Assembly: GCA_947482115.1 (NCBI GenBank)
Contig: CANKII010000001.1
Location: 512,785-576,784, forward strand
Length of the DNA stretch: 64,000 bases
Direction of reading: 5' to 3'
From: Fibrobacterota bacterium
Lineage (GTDB): Bacteria > Fibrobacterota > Fibrobacteria > UBA11236
How positions within the stretch are numbered: position 1 is the stretch's first letter; each line of letters starts with the position of its first letter. This document shows, one piece after another, positions 59,094-64,000 of this stretch. Below the pieces are notes generated by a model. That model was not told the origin of the DNA, searched no databases, and saw nothing but the letters and a program-made list of their open reading frames with translations. The position numbers and the translations under genes are program-made.

Positions 59094-59840
59094 ATGCAAG
59101 CTTCGATTGAAACACGTGATTTGACCCGTCGCTTCGGCAGCTTTATCGCCGTCGATCGATTGACTTTGCGGGTGGAACGCGGGGAAGTATTCGGATTTCT
59201 CGGAGCCAATGGCGCAGGGAAAACCACGGCCATACGCATGCTGTGCGGCCTGTTGCAACCGAGCTCGGGTACTGGAAAAGTGGCGGGTTGTGACATTCAA
59301 ACGGAAACAGACGGGATTCGTTCACGCATTGGATACATGCCGCAGAAGTTCGCACTCTACCCGGATTTTTCGGTGGAGATGAATATGCGGCTTTATGGCG
59401 GGCTTTATGGTTTGAAAGGCCAAGCCCTTCGCGATCGAATGGATGTCATCAGCCGGCTCCTCAATCTGGAACCCCTGCTTTCGCAACGCACCGATTCCAT
59501 TCCGTGGGGCTGGCAGCAACGATTGAATCTCGCCTGCGCCATTTTACACAAACCCGAAATTCTCTTTCTCGACGAGCCCACGGCTTCCGTGGATCCGGTA
59601 AGCCGCCGACATTTTTGGGATATCATTGCGGAACTGGCCGCTTCAGGAACCACCATCTTCGTCACCTCGCATTACATGGACGAAGTGGAATATTGCGGCC
59701 GCGTGGCGATTTTAGTGCAGGGCCGTATTGCCGCTTTGGACACACCGGTGGGACTCAAAACAACTTACGGACACGCTTCGCTTGGCGAAGTGTTTCTGGA
59801 TGTTGTGGAACGAGCCCAGACAACGAGTAGCACACAATGA
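59094..59840 (+). CDS. ABC transporter ATPase, second half of a YbhF-like pair
   Basis: A 248-residue ATPase, four bases after the first. Walker A is GANGAGKTT, the Q-loop region is YMPQKFALYPDFSV and Walker B is ILFLDEPTASVDPVSRRHFW. The signature reads IPWGWQQRLNLACA, lacking the LSGG form, as in the C-terminal half of YbhF, where LP.GW.QRL is usual. It probably pairs with the first ATPase to drive the two permeases. Its stop overlaps the first permease gene (ATGA). Confidence 0.88.
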   Translation: MQASIETRDLTRRFGSFIAVDRLTLRVERGEVFGFLGANGAGKTTAIRMLCGLLQPSSGTGKVAGCDIQTETDGIRSRIGYMPQKFALYPDFSVEMNMRLYGGLYGLKGQALRDRMDVISRLLNLEPLLSQRTDSIPWGWQQRLNLACAILHKPEILFLDEPTASVDPVSRRHFWDIIAELAASGTTIFVTSHYMDEVEYCGRVAILVQGRIAALDTPVGLKTTYGHASLGEVFLDVVERAQTTSSTQ

Positions 59841-60949
59841 AGGCCTCACTGCGCCGAATCCTTGTTGCCGGCCACAAGGAATTCCTCCACATCATTCGCG
59901 ATCCGCAAACGCTGGCCATCGTGATTTTGATGCCGGTGATCATGATGTTCCTTTACGGCTATGCCTTGAACTCCGACATTCACAATGCACAGCTTCTGGT
60001 CGAGGCTCCCGTTCCCTCCGCCGCCAGTCGCGCTTTGACATCCCGACTCAATGCTTCGACTTTCTTCTCTGTGCCCGGAAGCATTCCCGCGTCCGCAGAT
60101 CCTTTGCAGCCTTTCCGTTCGGGTCAGGCGCGCGCCCTGCTGCGTCTTCCTCCGGATTTTGAAGCGTCGCTGCGACGGCCTGGTGGCGCAGCCTTGCAGG
60201 TGATTGTGGATGGTTCAGACCCCAGTGTGGGTTCGCGCATGCGCGGGGCGGTGGAAGGCGCCGTGCAAAAAACCCTGATGGATTATCTCGACATCGAGCC
60301 TCCGCATATTCTGGATCAACGCGCCGTGGTGCTTTACAATCCTGAACAACGCAGCGCCATGTTCTTTGTTCCCGGTCTTATGGCCGTCATCCTGCTGATG
60401 ATTTCCGCTCTGTTGACATCCATCGCCATCACGCGGGAAAAGGAAACCGGAACCATGGGCCAATTGCTCATCACTCCCCTGCGTCCCGGTGAAATTATCG
60501 CGGGTAAACTTCTGCCCTACGTCGTGCTTGCAAGTCTGGACGGACTGTTGATTCTCATTGTGGGTCGGTTGATATTCGGGGTGCAGGTTGCCGGTAATTT
60601 GTTCTTCCTTGCAATTTGCAGCCTCATCTACGTTTTCACCGCACTCAGCATCGGGCTGCTGGTCAGCACCATCGCCAAACGCCAGCACCACGCCATGATG
60701 ATGGCCCTCGGAGCCACCATGATGCCAACGGTGATTTTATCCGGCTTCATCTTCCCGATTTCCAGCATGCCGCTATTCCTGCAGGTCATCGCCCACATCG
60801 TTCCGGCCACCTATTACCTGCAAATCGTGCGGGGCATCATTCTCAAGGGCGTCGGACTCAGGGAATTGTGGCAGCCGTTGCTGATACTGGGATTTGAAGG
60901 ACTGTTGTTGTTCGGCCTCTCCATCCGCAAATTCAGGATCAAGCTGTGA
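59837..60949 (+). CDS. ABC-2 type permease (YbhS-like)
   Basis: A 370-residue permease of the ABC-2 group. A first membrane helix (TLAIVILMPVIMMFLYGYAL) is followed by a periplasmic domain of about 140 residues and then five or six helices with the family motif ITREKETGTMGQLLITPLRP between them. The last segment holds GATMMPTVILSGFIFPISSM and PATYYLQIVRGIILKGVG. It forms a pair with the next permease. Stop and start overlap (GTGA). Confidence 0.88.
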   Translation: MKASLRRILVAGHKEFLHIIRDPQTLAIVILMPVIMMFLYGYALNSDIHNAQLLVEAPVPSAASRALTSRLNASTFFSVPGSIPASADPLQPFRSGQARALLRLPPDFEASLRRPGGAALQVIVDGSDPSVGSRMRGAVEGAVQKTLMDYLDIEPPHILDQRAVVLYNPEQRSAMFFVPGLMAVILLMISALLTSIAITREKETGTMGQLLITPLRPGEIIAGKLLPYVVLASLDGLLILIVGRLIFGVQVAGNLFFLAICSLIYVFTALSIGLLVSTIAKRQHHAMMMALGATMMPTVILSGFIFPISSMPLFLQVIAHIVPATYYLQIVRGIILKGVGLRELWQPLLILGFEGLLLFGLSIRKFRIKL

Positions 60950-62106
60950 AACTGTTTCGGCTCATCGCGTGGAAGGAATTCCAGCATTTACGAAGCGACA
61001 AGGCCGCGCTTCGGCTGCTTTTCATCATGCCGATGGTACAGCTGATGGTGCTGGGTTATGCATTGACCACCGAAGTCAAGAACACGCCCTACGCTGTCAT
61101 TGACCGTTGCAACTGTCCTGCATCTGCTTCCCTGTTAGCCTCGGTTTCTTCCTCTCCCCTCTTCCAGTTTCAGGGATTTGCTCACTCCGAGTCCGAACTG
61201 CGCACATGGATGGATCAGGGTCGCATTCGTATTGCGCTGCTCATCCCTCCGGATTTCTCGGACAAGCTGGAAAGCCGTTTGCAAATCACTCCTGCGGGTC
61301 TTCCCAAAGGCGATGGTGTTCCGGTGGGAATCTGGGTGGATGGTCAGGATGCCAGCTCCTCCGGCACGGCACGAGGTTATCTCTCCGCCATTCTGGATCA
61401 ATGGTCACAACAACGGCTGGCGAATCGTTTACATGCCCAAGGCCGTGAGCTGCGGGATCTACTGCCATTTCACATCGACACCCGCATTGCTTTCAATCCC
61501 CTGCTGGAATCGAGTTGGTACATGGTGCCTGGCATCGCGGTCATTCTGATCACCATGGTAACTTCGCTGTTGACGGGATTTTCCATTGTGCGGGAAAAAG
61601 AAGCGGGAACGCTGGAACAACTTCTGGTGACGCCCATCAAGCCGATTCACATCGTGTTGGGAAAAGCCTTTCCCTTTTTCATCATCGGAATCGTGGAATT
61701 GTTTCTCGCATTGGGAATCGCGAAATTCTGGTTCGGTATTCCCTTCCTTGGAAACTACTTGGTGCTGCTTTTGTTCTGCGCCATCTATATGCTTTCATCA
61801 TTGGGCATTGGCATTCTGACTTCCACGGTGGTGCGAACCATGCAACAGGCCCTGTTCCTGATCTGGTTCTTCCTGATTTTCTTCCTGCTGCTCTCCGGGT
61901 TCTTTTTGCCGGTGGAGAACATGCCGGGATGGGTACAGGGGTTGACTCACATCAATCCGGTGCGCTATTTCATGCAGGTATTGCGGAGTATGTTTTTAAA
62001 GGGTTCGGGAATTCAGGATCTCTGGCGCGAGGCTTTGTCCATGCTGGCGATTGGCGTAATCGTATTCGGCAGCGCTGTGTCGTTGTTTCACCGGAAGAGC
62101 GGTTGA
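60946..62106 (+). CDS. ABC-2 type permease (YbhR-like)
   Basis: The second permease (386 residues), starting at GTG 60946. It has the same plan: a first helix, an extracytoplasmic domain (about 45-180), then helices flanking IVREKEAGTLEQLLVTPIKP. Further conserved text is FFLPVENMPGWVQ and NPVRYFMQVLRSMFLKG. Like YbhR it closes the pump operon. The cargo is not known; YbhGFSR-type pumps have been linked to drugs and cations. Confidence 0.88.
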   Translation: MKLFRLIAWKEFQHLRSDKAALRLLFIMPMVQLMVLGYALTTEVKNTPYAVIDRCNCPASASLLASVSSSPLFQFQGFAHSESELRTWMDQGRIRIALLIPPDFSDKLESRLQITPAGLPKGDGVPVGIWVDGQDASSSGTARGYLSAILDQWSQQRLANRLHAQGRELRDLLPFHIDTRIAFNPLLESSWYMVPGIAVILITMVTSLLTGFSIVREKEAGTLEQLLVTPIKPIHIVLGKAFPFFIIGIVELFLALGIAKFWFGIPFLGNYLVLLLFCAIYMLSSLGIGILTSTVVRTMQQALFLIWFFLIFFLLLSGFFLPVENMPGWVQGLTHINPVRYFMQVLRSMFLKGSGIQDLWREALSMLAIGVIVFGSAVSLFHRKSG

Positions 62107-62114
62107 CCCTTTCA

Positions 62115-62717
62115 ATGAAACACCTTTTAACACTTATTTTGGCCACCATACTTATTGGTTGTGCATCTCGAGTAGTGACTCCCACTAATTTCACAGGGAA
62201 ATACATCTACGACAAGCTTAAAGATGAATCAGCAAATGGCACTAAAGTGGATTTGGCGTATGATGATGGAATGATTTTTGCAAAAAACTACTTCGCGAAC
62301 ACCGATAGCAACAACAATCTCACGGTTATCGTCTTTACGCAAGATTGGGCCTCGGTAGGTTCTGAACAAGGCTTTTCCAAGGCTGTTTCTTACACCGATA
62401 CAAACTGGGAGAGCAAGTTATTCTCTGGACTTCAAGAATATTCGAGATCGGATAATATTATCGCATGCGTTGCTGAAATAAATTTTGATTTCAGAACTCT
62501 GCATGGATTTATCTCCAAAATGAGAGAAAATGGTTATGCTGGATTAATTCTGCACGACATTAAAATTGAAGGAAGTCAGGCAAAATTACGGCCCATTGAA
62601 ATAAAATCTGTAAGCAGGCGCAAAAGCGATTTCACAAGTATTAATTACCCGCGCCAAGATTTTTTGAACGGTATGAAGCCTCGAAGAGACTTGATCGATT
62701 CCAGCCAATACAAATAG
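62115..62717 (+). CDS. Unknown lipoprotein, AT-rich
   Basis: A 200-residue predicted lipoprotein with lipobox LIGCASR (cysteine near residue 16). The rest has an alpha/beta pattern (VDLAYDDGMIFAKNYFAN, LTVIVFTQDWASVG) and a basic C-terminus. No family is recognised. Its base composition is clearly more AT-rich than the efflux operon eight bases upstream, which suggests a separate origin. It may be read through from the operon. The open frame continues upstream to 61515, but that part lies within the permease gene. Confidence 0.7.
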   Translation: MKHLLTLILATILIGCASRVVTPTNFTGKYIYDKLKDESANGTKVDLAYDDGMIFAKNYFANTDSNNNLTVIVFTQDWASVGSEQGFSKAVSYTDTNWESKLFSGLQEYSRSDNIIACVAEINFDFRTLHGFISKMRENGYAGLILHDIKIEGSQAKLRPIEIKSVSRRKSDFTSINYPRQDFLNGMKPRRDLIDSSQYK

Positions 62718-62735
62718 GATTTCTAACAGCCGTCC

Positions 62736-63980
62736 TTAGCCCTCAAACTGCTTCAAAATCACCGTCGCATTGTGTCCGCCAAACCCAAACGAGTTCGACA
62801 ACACCGCCCGAACTTTGGCTTCACGCGCCTGATTCGGTACGTAGTCCAGATCGCATTCCGGATCGGCCTCCTGATGGTTGAGTGTCGGATGCACAATCCC
62901 CTTGTCCAGCGCCAGCAAGGCCGCCACAGCTTCGATGGCTCCCGCCGCGCCGAGCGTGTGGCCAATCATGGATTTGGTCGAATGCATCATCAGCTTGCGG
63001 GCATGATCCCCGAAGCATTTCTTCACCGCTTTGGTTTCCCCGATGTCACCCAACGGCGTTGAGGTACCATGCGCATTCACCAAATCGATATCCTCGGGAT
63101 TCATCCCCGCACTACGTAGAGCGGCCTGCATGGACAAACAACCACCGAGTCCTTCGGGATGCGGAGAGGTGATATGATAACCATCCGAGCTTTGTCCGAA
63201 TCCGCCGAACTCGGCGTAAATCTTTGCGCCGCGTTTCTTCGCATGCTCCAGTTCTTCCAGACACAGCACCGCCGCACCTTCGGCAATCACAAAGCCGTCC
63301 CGATCCTTGTCCCAAGGACGCGAGGCTCCCTGCGGATCGTCATTGCGCGTAGACAAAGCCTTCATGTTGGCGAAACCCGCCACCACAACTTCGATTACGG
63401 CCGCTTCAGTTCCACCCGCGAAAATGATATCCGCATCGCCGCGTTGCAGCGCGTGAAAAGCCTCGCCCATGGCATGATTGGCGCTGGCGCAGGCTGAAAC
63501 CGCCGTGTAATTGGGGCCCATGAATCCGTTTTCAATGCTGAGATATCCGGACGCAGTGTTGGGAAGAATCAGCGGAACGAAGAACGGAGACACACGCTTG
63601 TGACCGCGTTCGACCATGACCTTGGTGTCCGCTTCAAAAGCACCCACACCGCCCATGCCACTACCCAGATACACACCAACGCGCTCAGGGGTATATTGGC
63701 CTTCGGCCAAACCTGAATCCTTCAGCGCCTGATTTCCCGCAACCACGCCATAGATAATGGCGCGATCCAGACGGCGGGCCATCTTCTGATCCTTGAAGTA
63801 TGGCAGGTGGTCGAACTCCGGAATAAGACCAGCGATGCGGCTGGAAAATGTGCTGGAATCAAACCGGTCGATAATCCGAATTCCCGAAACACCCTTGGCG
63901 AGATTGGACCAATACTCTTCGACCGAAAGGCCAAGAGGATTTACAGTGCCTATGCCGGTAATAACAATTCTTCGCATCAT
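62736..63980 (-). CDS. fabF: Beta-ketoacyl-ACP synthase II
   Basis: FabF elongates fatty acyl-ACP chains by condensation with malonyl-ACP. The catalytic triad is complete: cysteine in VSACASANHAMGEA, histidine in NAHGTSTPLGD and histidine in MIGHTLGAAGAIEA. The gatekeeper region SNSFGFGGHNATV is normal. Length (414 aa) is typical. Two ATGs are adjacent at the start (63980, 63977). The window ends 20 bases upstream, so an acyl-carrier gene could follow outside. Confidence 0.96.
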   Translation of the reverse strand: MMRRIVITGIGTVNPLGLSVEEYWSNLAKGVSGIRIIDRFDSSTFSSRIAGLIPEFDHLPYFKDQKMARRLDRAIIYGVVAGNQALKDSGLAEGQYTPERVGVYLGSGMGGVGAFEADTKVMVERGHKRVSPFFVPLILPNTASGYLSIENGFMGPNYTAVSACASANHAMGEAFHALQRGDADIIFAGGTEAAVIEVVVAGFANMKALSTRNDDPQGASRPWDKDRDGFVIAEGAAVLCLEELEHAKKRGAKIYAEFGGFGQSSDGYHITSPHPEGLGGCLSMQAALRSAGMNPEDIDLVNAHGTSTPLGDIGETKAVKKCFGDHARKLMMHSTKSMIGHTLGAAGAIEAVAALLALDKGIVHPTLNHQEADPECDLDYVPNQAREAKVRAVLSNSFGFGGHNATVILKQFEG

Positions 63981-64000
63981 CTATTCCCTCTTGTCCAATT

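Noticed and set aside
61515-62114. A 400-residue reading frame joining permease antisense-frame sequence to the AT-rich lipoprotein
   Set aside because: Only the part from 62115 has a signal peptide and protein-like sequence; the rest is an out-of-frame shadow of the second permease.

Overview
The window looks like chromosomal DNA of a Gram-negative bacterium. It carries an Mla-type lipid transport pair, a Wzi-like outer-membrane barrel, a TolC-type efflux operon, several lipoproteins and an outer-membrane beta-barrel. Secreted proteins with C-terminal sorting-type domains, a lamin-tail lipoprotein and tandem esterases recall Fibrobacterota or another FCB-group lineage. That placement is an inference from gene content and not a firm assignment. 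Most of the window is gene-dense with moderate GC. Three short blocks are visibly AT-rich (24.36-26.9 kb, 37.0-38.35 kb and 62.1-62.7 kb) and look like acquired cargo. No gene-free stretch exceeds 300 bases. I saw no CRISPR array, rRNA or phage.

Layout. 0-13 kb, minus strand: radA (its C-terminus lies off the window), mlaF-mlaE, dnaB, a uracil-DNA-glycosylase-like gene, coaBC, rpoZ, tRNA-Ser(GGA), a tandem SGNH esterase, an alpha/beta esterase, and a heterodimeric ABC exporter. 13-24.4 kb: tRNA-Gln(CTG), a ribbon-helix-helix-like gene, a PHP-domain protein with a doubtful start, a lipoprotein peptidase divergent from a Wzi-like barrel, an Mpo1-like protein, a ferredoxin-MBL protein, a DUF3332 lipoprotein, pirin, yebC and ruvC-ruvA-ruvB. 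24.4-27 kb: an AT-rich three-gene locus (DUF3696-type ATPase, 178-aa protein, 59-aa membrane protein). 27-37 kb: DUF188, an outer-membrane protein, a PAS histidine kinase, peroxiredoxin, ftsK, gcvT, a CbiX-like gene and a TrmA/RumA-like methyltransferase. 37-38.4 kb: a two-gene locus of a small membrane protein and a soluble protein. 38.5-49.2 kb: gpmI, two tandem DUF4380-like secreted proteins, then an operon of a small membrane protein, histidine kinase, response regulator, TPR/beta-propeller protein and pssA. 49.2-55.2 kb: a lamin-tail lipoprotein, an MBL hydrolase, a RAYT transposase, rfbC, trmJ and ispG. 55.2-62.1 kb: a TetR-controlled YbhGFSR-like efflux operon with TolC. 62.1-64 kb: an AT-rich lipoprotein and fabF.

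Two themes stand out. First, the two AT-rich loci each pair a tiny membrane protein with a soluble neighbour. In each pair the two proteins share a short beta-prone motif at their adjoining ends: NSQxAxxGSTxS in one locus and IQAGG[DN]V in the other. This is the best candidate for an undescribed system, possibly defence-related and assembled through homotypic motifs. Second, several families of short palindromic repeats are scattered through the window, often inside or at the ends of genes without breaking the frame. One family is present inside a RAYT transposase gene, and a roughly 130-150 bp composite element splits ruvA from ruvB.
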